DNA from: Harmonia axyridis | Lineage: Eukaryota; Arthropoda; Insecta; Coleoptera; Coccinellidae | DNA length: 64,000 nucleotides | NCBI RefSeq assembly: GCF_914767665.1 | Contig: NC_059505.1 | Span: forward strand, 40,111,506-40,175,505 | Direction: 5' to 3' | Part shown: positions 1 to 10,839 of the stretch, piece by piece | Layout of the letters: every line of letters starts with the position of its first letter | Numbering within the stretch: the stretch's first letter is position 1 | The notes under the pieces: model-generated | Seen by the model: the letters and a program-made list of their open reading frames with translations, nothing else | What the model was told of the DNA's origin: nothing | Database searches by the model: none | Program-made: the position numbers and the translations under genes

Positions 1-171
1 GAACCATTATTTTCGAAATAAATATGCACTATTTGCAAGCGTTGAGTCTATTCATGAAGAATTGCCAAACCAAACTGAGAATAAATCACTTGACAGCTGT
101 TAAATCGGTCGCCATCTTGAACATTAATGACAACTTAAAGTTATATACCTCGAAAAAAAAACACCGGTACT
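1..171 (-). mobile_element. Truncated end of a Tc1/mariner (DD41D-type) element
   Basis: This stretch matches 4811-4985 base for base over most of its length, with a short gap. It is therefore the promoter-side end of the same transposon family that lies at 4083-4987. The rest of the copy is beyond the left edge of the window. It contains no transposase reading frame. The short open frame here is not a gene. Confidence 0.8.
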
Positions 172-863
172 ATCTATGTTTTACAAAAAAAAAATTAAAA
201 TTCAAATAGCTCCTTCTGAGTGTTACAGTTTCTTTGACAGTTAGTACAGTTTACCAACAAAACCTGCGACCTAACACGGTTTTCTCAATCACAAAAATAC
301 TTTTAAAACTAAGAAAGTTCTTTATGAAGATACTGTGAAACTTTCAAGTGCTCCTAATTCCAAAGGATTCGAAGTAATAAATAAAAATTTACACTCTGCT
401 AACAAACTTTGTCGAATCACATCAAACACTTCGCGATCATATTAGCGCATCCACCATTTTGCACGTACCTACGATAAAATATCGCATGCAGAACCTCCGC
501 CAAATCCACGGTGTTATTAAACACTCATTATACAGAGAGGTTGAAATGGTCCGAAAACGTGACACCCATACTCTAATTAGGCCAGCTGGGAACGTTCAGC
601 AAAACTTCTTCCGCCCTCAACGTTCACTAAATCATGTAACGAGATATACTCCAGAAGTTTTCTGTCGTTTGAATTCCTCCCATTCTCCTTTATGACTTGG
701 TTTAGAGTCGACGTGGTGTCCTCTTCATAGACTTGAATTAGGGACGCTTCGACGCCAACTTCATAACTTCGGTAAGGAAAAAATCATTGACGTGAAGTCA
801 GTGATTTACTCTTAATTTTTTTCCCAATATTACACCAAATTTTGCATTAAGCTTTCATTGTCA
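172..863. other. No recognisable feature
   Basis: AT-rich DNA between a transposon end and a TIR element. A 78-codon open frame at 459-695 shows no family motif and no splice context, and I do not call it a gene. Given the ETHR-like exons further right on the + strand, this may be intron of that receptor gene, but nothing here proves it. Confidence 0.4.
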
Positions 864-1421
864 TTTTATATTACATGTCCCCAACATGGTTAGATTACGT
901 TGTCGGATTTTGATATATTTTCAAATCCACAATTTTACTATATCGTTATGAATGTATTGACTGAAATATATTTATTTGAGTGATTCCCGATTAAATATGC
1001 AAATTTGAATATTTGGAATCCGATATTTTTGCTAATTGTCGAATTTATAATGAGCAGAATATTCATTATTTTCTGTATCTACCTGCTGAAATCCAAGGTT
1101 TGGTAACTTTTGCTCTCCTAGAGTCATCGGTTGTTTCTCGTCGTTTGGCGCGCTTGAAGTCTGTTTTCCGAATTTCTGATATATTTAGGTATTTGTTTCA
1201 ATATATTTTGAGTTAATATGAAACGTTGATTCACTATGGGACATAAAAAGTGCGTTCTTTGTGGAGAAACTCGCGAATTGAGTGAGATATCGTATCACTG
1301 ATATGTTTTCATTTCCGCGCGCTTCATGTCAACTTTGATAGTTCCATGTTAGGGACAAAATTTGCTTACTGAAAATGACATATGCTCCCTCTATCTATGT
1401 TTATTACTCTGAGTTTTATAT
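864..1421 (+). mobile_element. THAP-like TIR element, copy 1 (left end shortened)
   Basis: First of six copies of a ~590-bp non-autonomous DNA element (others at 22925, 27420, 32383, 37761 and, inverted, 55606). The right end carries the family terminal repeat ending in ATTACTCTGAG. The left end lacks the outer ~50 bp. Even so, the 8-mer TTTTATAT lies directly on both sides (864-871 and 1414-1421), like an 8-bp target duplication. Inside, near the right end, a short frame begins MGHKKCVLCGETRELS, whose CxxC start resembles a THAP zinc finger. Confidence 0.75.
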
Positions 1422-2205
1422 TTACTTGAAAATCTCAACTCGATAGGATCAATTGTTACAGAATTACAAGATAATTTTGTCGCTATACTGCTTGAATTTT
1501 CTATGGTTCTGATGACGCTATCGATAGAAATTTCGCACGAAGGTCTAAATAATTATTGTCTCGGGAACAATAGATAGTTCTTCAAAACGAAATTTCGAAC
1601 GAAACTAGAAATGTTATAGAACACGCAAAATATCATCTCAATCGAATATGTAGTCACGGAAATATTGTATATTTCTTCTCAATATTGTTCTTCAATTTTC
1701 GATGGTTCTAATAATTTGATCAGATTAAAATATCACATGGAGCTTGAAATTGGTATTTTCTATCAACACCCGAAATCTGCAATAAATTCGTCTAAGGGTT
1801 ACCACGCACTACACGTCAAACCGTCCGACAGGACCTTCCGGCCATGGACCCTTTAGCCTTGAATCGTCCACCGGATCCGAATCGAAGGCCCAGCACGATA
1901 CGTTGTAAATAAGTTGGCCACCCTGAATGCGTAATAAAATGAGGAAATAAAATCGGAATAGACCGGGGCTACCAACAACGTGGAACGATAGTGGGGGGGC
2001 TCCGAGGACCTTGTTTTATGCGGAAAACCTTTTTGCGAATGCTGATTCGATTAGGAGGTATTTCCACCAGATTGATCAATCCTAATGGGCCCGATGGAAG
2101 GTATACCGGGTGTTCTATGTTCGAGGCAAAGTCTGAATTTAAAGATTTGAGGACGAATTTGACATCAGTGGGTCGAACCTTATCGTTGTAGAGCAGTCCT
2201 GGGAA
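1422..2205. other. No recognisable feature
   Basis: No gene or repeat could be supported here. Bases 1790-2190 are richer in GC than their surroundings. An isolated TATCGATA (1519-1526) matches the insect DRE motif but has no promoter context. Confidence 0.4.
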
Positions 2206-3198
2206 AAATCTTGGCTTGATGAAGAGTTTCCGGGGCCTGCACCAGGAAAATCAACCATCATTGATTGGTATGCTAAGTTTAAACGTGGTGAAATGAGCAC
2301 CGAACACGACGAACGCAGTGAACGCCCAAAAGTGGTTGTCACCGACGAAAAAATCAAAAAAGTTCACAAAATAATTTTGAATGACGGTAAAGTGAAGTTG
2401 ATCGAGATAGCAGACATTGTGAAGATATAATCTGAACGTGAACATAATAATATAATTCACGAATATTTTTACATGAGAAAGCTGTGTGCTAAATGGGTAC
2501 CACGCGAGCTCACAATCTATCAAAAGCAACAACGTGTTAATGATTCTGAGCAGTGATTGAAGCTGATTAAATGCAATAAACCTGAATTTTCTCCAATCGA
2601 CAGTCAGCTGAGTGGGCTGCACACGATGAACCGAATCCAAAGCGAGGAAAAACACAATAATCAGCTGGCAAATTTATGGCATCAGTATTCTGGGATGCGC
2701 AAGGTATAATATTCATTGATTACCTCCAAAAGGGCCAGACCATCAACAGCGACTATTACATAGCGTTATTGGATCGTTTTAAAAATGAAATCTTTAAAAA
2801 ACGGCCACATTTGAAGAAAAAAAGTAGCTGTTTCATCAAGACAATGCGCCGTATGAAAATCAATGAAAACAATGGCAAAATTGCATGAATTGGGCTTCGA
2901 ATTGCTTCTGCATCCACCGTATTCGCCTGATCTGGCCCCCAGCGACGTTTTCCTGTTCTCAGACCTCAAAAGAATGTTCGCTGAAAAGAAATTTAGCGCC
3001 TATGAAGAAGTAATCGCCGAAACTGAGGCCTATTTTGAATCGAAAAACAAATCGTAGTACAAAAATGGTATCGAAAAGTTGGAAGATTTCTATAATCGCT
3101 GTATCTTCCTCGAAGGTAACTATGTTGAATAATAAAATCAAACTTTGCCAAAAAAATGTGTTTTATTATAGTAGACCGGAGACTTTTCAATTGGCCTG
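2206..3198 (+). mobile_element. Mariner element, 5'-truncated, dead transposase
   Basis: Mariner (DD34D) copy read on the + strand. It lacks the 5' terminal repeat and the first part of the transposase, and begins at the segment encoding SWLDEEFPG. It ends with the family 3' terminal repeat (accggagacttttcaattgg then CCT). Several in-frame stops, frameshifts and an internal deletion around the TMDETWLHHF segment separate pieces that still read as transposase, such as LHPPYSPDLAPSD near 2910-2945. It is a fossil copy of the same group found at 16922, 25479, 39499, 41664 and 53693. Confidence 0.9.
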
Positions 3199-4082
3199 TT
3201 ATATTCCCCTTTTTTTCCAAAATCTCCTTTGAAATGTGGGAACTAGCCGTGCAGCATCATGCACATTCTAAAACTTTAGGATTACAATCTTCTATTCCTA
3301 AATCGACCACAAACGTTGCCACTTCCGTCTAGAAATTTCCCTTATCTGTGTTCGCACATTAGGCATTCTATGCATCTTTCCACAACCTTAAAACAGCAAT
3401 ATCCCGAGTTCCGGAACTATGCCGACTGATACAAGGAAGAGATCCCGAGGGAAGCGCGGTTTTCAATTACAGCTTTTCGACTGCACATGAAAAAGTTATG
3501 GGCCTCAGGAAAACTCAGAACATGACGCAACTTTATCCGGGAAGTTTCTGGTTTCGTCGTCTTTAGGACCGCCAGGAAGTATGAGAACGGCTTAATAAGA
3601 GACCAGAACAGGATCATTCCTATAATGAAAGTTCCTCTCTCGAAAATGAATCTTCGAGATTGTTACAAGGATTAGGGGAACTGGGTTAAGAAGCGCCTGA
3701 GGCAGGATTCGACGGACCGTCTATGGGGAGCTTTATTTCAAGGTCGAATTTCGTTTGATGACCCTACGGCTATTATTTTTGTGGATGAAAGTTATACGTT
3801 GAAAATTTAGGAATTAGGAGACGAAATTATTCTTTTTCTGAAGATAATAAGAAGGATTTCGTGAACTAAGTGATTTTATAGATCCTATGACATCAATTTT
3901 CGAGAAATTATGGTATACTATATCCAAAGTCCCTTGAACTAGTCCATAAAAAAGCTTGGCAAGATGTCCATTTGAAATGAATACCGGGGTTCATTCACTG
4001 GCCCCAAAGGAATTTCTGGAAACTTGGACAACCCTTGCATAATCGAAATATTCTGGCTTCCTCCTAGTGACTTAGGATATAA
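3199..4082. other. No recognisable feature
   Basis: Between two transposons. No coding frame, terminal repeat or tandem repeat was recognised. The moderately GC-rich stretch 3400-3720 could be an older, decayed insertion, but nothing identifies it. Confidence 0.35.
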
Positions 4083-4987
4083 AGGGTTTTTTTTTAGAGC
4101 TATAGAACTTTAAATTGCAATAAAACAACGATGAATTATTCGATTGACATGAATTTTATTTATCCGCAAGATAATCTTGTGGCATCACATTTTAAATATG
4201 ATTTCTGGCTCGGATGTAGTCCAATCTGGACGTCCAATTTTCGATGACTTTTTCCAACATTTGTGGCCGTATATCGGCAATAACACGGCGAATGTTGTCT
4301 TCCAAATGGTCAAGGGTTTGTGGCTTATCCGCATAGATCAATGACTTTACATAGCCCCACATAAAGTAGTCTAGCGGTGTTAAATCACAAGATCTTGGAG
4401 GCCAATTCACAGGTCAAAAACGTGGAATTAGGCGGTCACCATACGTGTCTTTCAATAAATCGATTGTGGCAAGAGCTGTGTGAAATGTTGCGCCGTCTTG
4501 TTGGAACCACAGCTCCTGGACATCATGGTTGTTCAATTCAGGAATGAAAAAGTTAGTAATCATGGCTCTATACCGATCACCATTGACTGTAACGTTCTGG
4601 CCATCATCGTTTTTGAAGAAGTACGGACCAATGATTTCACCAGCCCATAAAGCGCACCAAACAGTCAGTTTTTCTGGATGTAACGGTGTTTCGACATACA
4701 CTTGAGGATTAGCTTCACTCCAAATGCGTTGAAGTAGCCATTCAACCAGAAGTGCGCTTCATCGCTAAACAAAATAAAACGGACGTAGTGCGCGATACGT
4801 ATTCAGCACAGAACCATTATTTTCGAAATAAAATTGCACTATTTGCAAACGTTGTTCAGGCGTAAGTCTATTCATGATGAATTGCCAAACCAAACTGAGA
4901 ATAAATCACTTGACAGCTGTTAAATCGGTCGCCATCTTGAACAGTAATGCCAACATAAAGTTATATACCTCGAAAAATAAACACCCT
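4083..4987 (-). mobile_element. Tc1/mariner-superfamily element, DD41D-like spacing, broken
   Basis: The ends form inverted repeats of about 30 bp (AGGGTKTTTTTTT then a RAGSTATAKAACTTTA-like run), flanked by TA. Transposase pieces read on the - strand: 4701-4414 carries MYVETPLHPEKLTVWCALW and WFQQDGATFHTA, and 4410-4192 carries PRSCDLTPLDYFMWGYVK. Counting across the stop between them, 41 residues separate the aspartate of QQDG from that of PLDYF. This differs from the 34 of ordinary mariner and matches DD41D (rosa-type) families. The amino-terminal half is missing or unreadable, so the copy cannot be autonomous. Confidence 0.8.
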
Positions 4988-5110
4988 ATACTATACCAGC
5001 CTATAACACCAAATTAATTTGATGGATATCGAAGCGAAAAAATACTTGTACTGGTATAGTTTCATTTTGTTCAGAAAAATACATGAATTTCTACACAAGA
5101 AAACCATTAA

Positions 5111-6870
5111 TACAGGGTGATTCACCGGGATGGCCTATTAGACGTTTATGAAAAACTAATGACAATTTCGGCAATATCCCATACCTTAGGTAAAAACTCA
5201 ACGGTTCAAGAGTTATTGGGATTCTTATGAAAAAAATGGTGGCGATATGGACACATATTTTTCTGAATGTTTCGCAGGAAAAGCATTTTCTGAAAATTTT
5301 TTTTTCTTTTTCGATTCTGCAAATAAGTAGTATTATAAGACTGTATTCGGTTAGGACCAAAAATGTACTGGGTGTTCATCAGAAGATCATAAACTTGGAC
5401 AACTAAAATTCATCAAAACTCAATATTTTCAAATTAGAACCCATATTTTTTATTATTTCAGTCGATTCTACGTATAAAAATAGTGGGGGTTACTTAAGCA
5501 AACCCTATACCTAAATTGAATACTGTTAGCACTCAAATGAAAATATAATGAACTGTATGAAAATGAACTCTTTTAGCTTATACTAGAAAATACACCACCA
5601 CCATTTAGTTGCACTTACCCTCGATACTAATTCTCCTCTGCTTGGGGATCCCCTCTCATCTGGAACTTCAACACCAACACCAATAGTCTTGTTAAATGAA
5701 ATGAAAAGTTTGTAGCTTGAACACTTGAAAATTAGCGAAAATAGCGAAAAAGAAAAAAAACATATATATGCGATTCATATATACCGATACTCATCAATCA
5801 ACTGTAAAACAATATGTTCCAAAATATCACACTTCACATGCGTACAGTGCCCCTCGAGAACCGTGGTGCATATGAAACAGCAAAATGAACAAAAAACGAA
5901 ATATTGCAGTAACAAAAATACTTCAAGAGTTATCGAGGAAGAACTTTTAATGAGGAAAAACCGCCATCTATAACTTTGTGAAGTAGTCTGTGACTTTCAG
6001 AAAACACAGAAACGAAAAACACAGAATTAAACTAAAATTCGATGTTTCCATAACTAAATTTGACATTTCAAGAATTGTAATGAATTATTCGTAATTGAAA
6101 ATTGTATTGGTTTATGGATTTCTTAACAATTCCAACGAAAAATTGATTATAATTCATGAAATATAAAATTTAGTTATCCAAACATCGAATTTTAGTTTCT
6201 TTCTGTGTTTTCCGGAAGTCACAGACTACTCCACACAGTAAGGAATTGCGGTTTTTCCTCATTTAAGGATCTTCCTCGATAACTCTTATAGTATTCATTT
6301 TATATATAGGGTTTGCTTAAGTAACCCTCCCTATTTTTGTACGTAGAATCGACTGAAATAATAAAAAATATAGGTTCTAATTTGAAAATATTGAGTTTCG
6401 ATGAATTTGAGTTATCCAAGTTCATGATCTTCTTATGAACACCTAGTACATTTTTGGTCCAAACTAAAAACTAAATACTATTTATTTGCAGAATCGAAAG
6501 AGAAAAAATTTTTTTCGAAAAAAGCTTTTTCTGCCGAAACATTCGGAAAAATGTGAGTCCTCATCGCCATCATTTTTTTCATAAGAATCCCAATAACTCA
6601 TGAACCGTTGAGTTTTTACCCAAGGTATGGCATATTGCCGAAATTGTCATCAAAAAAGCTATCTAATGACCTAATGATATACTGGGTGTGCCATTTGAAA
6701 TAAGTAAGTAGTAGTTTGTTTCCGTTATAACCGGGAGTTATAGAGATCTAAAAACATTTTAGGGAGAAAGATCATTGTCTCAAACCCAAATATGCAAATT
6801 TTCAGTTCAAAATTATGATTACTCTTCCATAAACATCTAATAGGCCGACCCGGTGAATCAACCGGTATAA
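5111..6870. repeat. Large interrupted foldback palindrome
   Basis: Two long inverted arms. Outer blocks: 5114-5151 pairs with 6831-6868 (cggcctattagatg type), and 5150-5235 with about 6575-6665. Middle: 5360-5515 pairs with about 6305-6460. Inner: 5885-6090 pairs with about 6130-6300. The centre is near 6110. Arms differ by scattered substitutions, so the element is old. The left arm has an extra ~370 bp (5516-5885) and the right arm an extra ~150 bp (6680-6830), each absent from the opposite arm. No transposase is present, so it is a foldback-type or MITE-like repeat. Confidence 0.75.
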
Positions 6871-7324
6871 TAAGTTTTCCTACAGCTCAAGAAACTAAAC
6901 CAACTATATATGTACACACAGAAAATGTAAAATAAATAATACCCTCATCACACTGTACATACACCCCTGTCTATTATTCCTCTCTTCTCAACTTTCCACT
7001 TGTTTGTGTTGTTTTGTCTAACCTCTGTTTGTGGTTGCCTCTGGTGTTTATTATGCCTACTCGCCTAAAGCCTATCTTTCCCTTCTCTCCTCCACCTCTG
7101 TTTATAAAACCCTAACCTAACCTATGTTTATAAAACCTTTCTGGGAGAGCTCTGTACGAAAAAACAACTGAATCGTAATAGACAAATCCAGGTGATTTCC
7201 GTGAGAATTTTTCATGCAGAGCAGCTGAAATCCTCTGGTTGGTGTTGGTGAGGATTCCCAAAACGCCTTGGCAGTCCGCTTTCCCCCACCCAAACACATA
7301 AAAACGTTGACTTTTCCTTTGCAG
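6871..7324 (+). other. Probable intron sequence upstream of the receptor exon
   Basis: No coding sequence was recognised. A pyrimidine-rich tract and acceptor (tttcctttgcag) at its right end mark this as intron 5' of the first ETHR-like terminal exon. A short telomere-like run (CCTAACCTAACC) lies near 7110-7125. Confidence 0.5.
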
Positions 7325-8219
7325 CCCTATAATCATCATAGCGGAGTTCAACCACCAGGAGTACCGTGGAGGGACAGTACCTGTATGTCACACCATGGCC
7401 AACTCTGTCTGGTCAACCGCGTACTTCCTAGGCATCATAACCTCATTCTTCCTCATACCCTTGATAATCCTCATCGTTTTATACTGTATCATCGCGAAGA
7501 ACCTGATGACCAACGCTGTTGCGTTAACTACAAATAAACACATCGATAACTACTCGATCAGAGCAAGGAAGCAGGTCATACTGATGCTGGGCTCTGTGGT
7601 GGCCAGCTTCTTCATATGCCTGATACCTTTCAGGATGTTCACCCTGTGGATCATCCTGGTACCACCAGAAAACATGCTGCATTTCGGCATGGACAACTAC
7701 TACAACCTCCTCTACTTCTGCAGGATACTGGTGTACCTAAACTCCGCGATGAACCCAGTTTTATACAACCTGATGAGCTCAAAATTCCGAAATGGTTTCA
7801 TGATCTGCTCCAGGTCCAAGAGAAAGTTCAGAAGAGCCAGAAATGGCACCTTCAGTACCACCATGAACTCCTGCAGAAGCAGCACCTTGAGGAGCAGCAA
7901 CGACTACAGGGTTTCTTACAGACCCTCGAGAACCAACTCCTTGCTGATCAAGGGTAACAGTGAATCTCCGGAATCGCTGAAGAGTACAGACTCTCCCAGG
8001 AACTTCAGGGAGAATACTCTCAAGAACGATGGGATTAGATTGAATGACGACTGCATCGATGAAGAATGTGAGACTGACAATTCTGATTGCACCACCAGAA
8101 AGGACAGTTTGAATCTCAATGTCTTCACTGAAGAGGTGGTCATATACAATGAGCCTCCTAAAAGGAGGATTTTCCAACCTTTTGGAGAGAATTCAGGTGG
8201 TGAAATTCAAAGTATTTAG
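7325..8219 (+). CDS. ETHR: ETHR-like GPCR, alternative terminal exon 1
   Basis: This is the 3' coding exon of a rhodopsin-family peptide GPCR. The acceptor is CTTTGCAG at 7324; the first base completes a split codon and the frame then runs 297 residues to TAG at 8217-8219. In order it encodes extracellular loop 2 with the conserved cysteine (PVCHT), TM5 (FFLIPLIILIVLY), a third loop, TM6 (FFICLIPFRMFTLW), TM7 with NPVLY, and a long Ser/Thr-rich tail. The SAMNPVLYNLMSSKF block and the CLIPFR sequence fit the ecdysis-triggering-hormone-receptor/TRH-receptor group. A second exon of the same design follows at 9175, as in insect ETHR genes, which make A and B isoforms by alternative 3' exons. Which isoform this is cannot be told. 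TM1-TM4 exons are not in the window. Confidence 0.85.
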
Positions 8220-8570
8220 CTATGTTGTCGTAAGAGTGTTTTTGGATCTTCTTATTCTTCCAGGAAAGCTATGTTGTGTTTGTTAACATGCGTGTCTACG
8301 TCATAAACTGTTTTGAAACGAGCTTCTTGACAGTGATTATCTAACCGCAAACTGCTGAAGGACCTCCAATCAAGATTGTGGTTGATCCCTTAGGCTTAAG
8401 TAGGATATTGACTGATGAGCCTTGAGGCCACTGTTAATAAAAATTAAGAATTGAAGTATATAACTGAAATATTATCCTTTAGCTCTGCTGACAGCCATGT
8501 TTTTCCTATTTAGTGGATTTCACTGTATTTATGTTCGTCTGGTACCAAAGATTTAAATGTTAGTTGTAAT

Positions 8571-8576
8571 AATAAA
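8571..8576 (+). terminator. Poly(A) signal of ETHR exon 1 isoform
   Basis: AATAAA about 350 bp after the stop codon, followed by a GT-rich run (tgttgtttta). It implies that this isoform ends before the second terminal exon. Confidence 0.6.
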
Positions 8577-9174
8577 ATAGCATTGTAATTGTTGTTTTAT
8601 TTGATACCTTTTTTCATTGGGAAAGTTCAAGGCAATCATAATAATACGGATACAACCTACTGAAAAAAAAATCCGATATCAACACACATCTGGTAGGTTA
8701 CATATGGTATGGTGAGTAGTTGAAGCAAACCAACAGATTACTAAGAATATAGTAAGGAATTTTTGAACGCATATCATATAATGTCTGCTCGAAAAAAAAA
8801 GCTTACTGATATAAATTATATTCAAGAAATCCAAACATCAATGAAGGTAGGTCTTTACACCTTATTACACTTCAGAACAACAAACAGTAAAACACCTAAC
8901 TTTAATTTTCTTCGAAAACAAAAATTCACGTATTTATACTGGTGTTACCTCTACCAGGAAATCAATCGAAGAAATAAATATAGTTAAAACACTAGATAAC
9001 ATTTAGGTTATGTTAGGTTAGATTGGATTATTCCTATAATTATTCAGTATCTATAAAGAAGTCTCATTCTTAACAAGTTGTAGTAGTGCGCCTTCAGTCA
9101 CCACAAGCACTAGAAGCACCAAAAACGCATGCTCCTCACCAACGTCAAACATCTAACACCTCTTCATTTTTCAG
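8577..9174 (+). other. Spacer between alternative terminal exons
   Basis: No gene was seen. It ends in a pyrimidine tract and acceptor (cttcatttttcag) at 9174. The open frame that runs into the next exon from 9086 is intronic read-through, not extra coding sequence. Confidence 0.6.
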
Positions 9175-9982
9175 CCCTGTGCTGTCCATCACGAAATACA
9201 CCAAAGAGCCATACTTCGATGGAACCCCTGTCTACGTCTGCTTCAGCTCCGCCTTAGACCTATGGCCTTGCATCTTCTTCGGAAGCTGTATCGTCATCTT
9301 CTTCCTCGTCCCCCTAGTCATCCTGATCTGTGTGTATGTGATGATAGCCAAAACCCTCATAACACATCCTACCTCCATAGCCTCGATGAAGATGACCTCG
9401 ACGTCCAATCAGAACGTATTGAAGTACCGGAAACAGGTCATCCTCATGCTCGGCACAGTGGTCCTGTCCTTTTTTATCTGCCTGATGCCTTTCAGAGCAC
9501 TGACCCTCTGGATTATAATAGGTCCTCAAGGTTCCACCTACAAGCTAGGCCTGGAGAACTACTACAACATCCTCTACTTCTCCAGGATCATGTTTCATCT
9601 GAACTCTGCTATCAATCCCATCCTCTACAACATAATGAGCTCCAAGTTCAGAGGTGGTTTCTTCAGGATATGTGGGTTGAAGCACTTCAGGAAGAGGTTC
9701 AAGAGGAAGCCGGAAATACTGAGGAAGAGCACTACGAGCTCTTCGGCCCACACGTCTTCTCAGCAGACTTCTGAGAGCTTCCTCAGCAACAGCGGTAGAC
9801 GCAAACGTAAATTCTCGTCTAGCTTGAAAGAGGTTAAGGAAAGAACGTCCATAGAACGAGCGGAGACGACCATAGAACGGGAGAATTTGAAGGGAACAAG
9901 TAGTTGTAAGGATTGTTATATTCGTGCACCTGTGTTTGAGGTTAACGGTGAGAAGATGCCTTGTAACGAGATATTTGTGTGA
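9175..9982 (+). CDS. ETHR: ETHR-like GPCR, alternative terminal exon 2
   Basis: Second version of the receptor 3' exon. It starts one base before a codon boundary, exactly like exon 7325, so either can join the same upstream donor in frame. It encodes 268 residues to TGA at 9980-9982: loop 2 with the conserved cysteine (PVYVCF), TM5 (FFLVPLVILICVY), basic third loop, TM6 (FFICLMPFRALTLW), TM7 with NPILY, the block NIMSSKFRGGFFRICG, then a tail rich in Arg, Lys and Ser. TM6-TM7 are close to those of the first exon, whereas loops and tails differ. That fits isoforms of the ecdysis hormone receptor differing in ligand response and coupling. Alternative reading: a related TRH-receptor-like GPCR. 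Confidence 0.85.
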
Positions 9983-10405
9983 GGGTTCGATTGTAAGGCA
10001 TGCTGAACTAGCAGGGAAGAAAGGAACATCGAATAATATTTCTTCTTTTTATACCAATAGCATTCCTGAAATCCATTTATTTATGAAGAGGAGAGCATGA
10101 AAACTCTTCTGTACCCCACCAGAACTTTTTGATGTTCTCGTTAAAATACCTGGCTATGTTCACGTGTCTGAATGTATAAAAGAATGTTTGTATTATTGTA
10201 CATTGAGGGTACAAGGGTTACTGGGCAACAGCACAAATCAACGGCCAACAATTTCAAGGTTTGCGATATTAAATAGTGATGCATACTATTCTATGGTGTG
10301 TTTGGATCGTTTTAAGGTTATGTCGAAGATGCCTAAAATACTTTTATTTATTTTCTAGGCATTATTTAATTATATCTAAAAGAGGTGCACATCTGAGAGT
10401 AATGA

Positions 10406-10411
10406 AATAAA
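10406..10411 (+). terminator. Poly(A) signal of ETHR exon 2 isoform
   Basis: AATAAA about 425 bp after the second receptor stop codon. It is only 130 bp from the end of the convergent PC4 coding sequence. Confidence 0.55.
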
Positions 10412-10488
10412 GAATTATTATCTAACTCAATATTATATAATTTTAGAACAATTCTTCCAAAGTAATTAACCTTATTTTACATATCTGA

Positions 10489-10494
10489 TTTATT
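10489..10494 (-). terminator. Poly(A) signal of PC4
   Basis: TTTATT on the + strand (AATAAA on the - strand), about 45 bp past the PC4 stop codon. Confidence 0.6.
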
Positions 10495-10539
10495 TATTTA
10501 CAAGTAAAAGTAATATAATTCACGTAGTGCTTGATATCA

Positions 10540-10839
10540 TTAAACATTCTTCTTGATGGCCTCATCAACTTCACCAACAATTCCTTTCAATTTTTGCCAT
10601 TGTTCCATAGTTAGCATCATACCTCTTCTGCCAGGTTTCAACTCTCCATTAGCTTCGTAAAATTCTCTGATGTTGACATACCATTTACTCTTGTATTCGG
10701 AAAGTTTAACGAAACGTTTATTACCTAGATACCATGAGTTTTCCTCTTCCGGGGTTATCTTTTGTTTCTTAACTGGACCTCTGTCTTCTTGGCCAGAATC
10801 AGAGTCTGAAGAATCTGCTTTCTTCGTTCTTTTCGGCAT
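10540..10839 (-). CDS. Ssb-c31a: RNA polymerase II coactivator p15 (PC4/SUB1)
   Basis: A 99-residue single-exon protein. The start is the ATG giving MPKRTKKADSSDSDSGQEDR. The frame stays open upstream, but that part has no family resemblance, so the internal ATG is preferred. The N-terminus is a Ser/Asp-rich, Lys-rich regulatory tail (residues 1-30). Residues about 36-95 form the PC4 single-stranded-DNA-binding fold, with WYLGNKRFVKLSEYKSKWYV, a VNIREFY strand, KPGRRGMMLT and the terminal helix WQKLK. In animals this nuclear protein binds ssDNA and melted promoters and bridges activators to the general transcription machinery. Length and layout match insect Ssb-c31a. It is convergent with the ETHR-like exons and divergent from ENOSF1. 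Confidence 0.95.
   Translation of the reverse strand: MPKRTKKADSSDSDSGQEDRGPVKKQKITPEEENSWYLGNKRFVKLSEYKSKWYVNIREFYEANGELKPGRRGMMLTMEQWQKLKGIVGEVDEAIKKNV

Noticed and set aside
1519..1526. TATCGATA, the insect DRE element
   Set aside because: Isolated, next to a transposon and with no promoter or gene nearby.
5091..5360. 89-codon - strand frame
   Set aside because: Lies in the left arm of a foldback palindrome; the matching right arm does not keep it open.
9086..9174. Longer amino-terminal extension of the second receptor exon
   Set aside because: It precedes a good acceptor (TTTTTCAG) and does not resemble GPCR sequence; the split-codon phase at 9175 matches the other exon.
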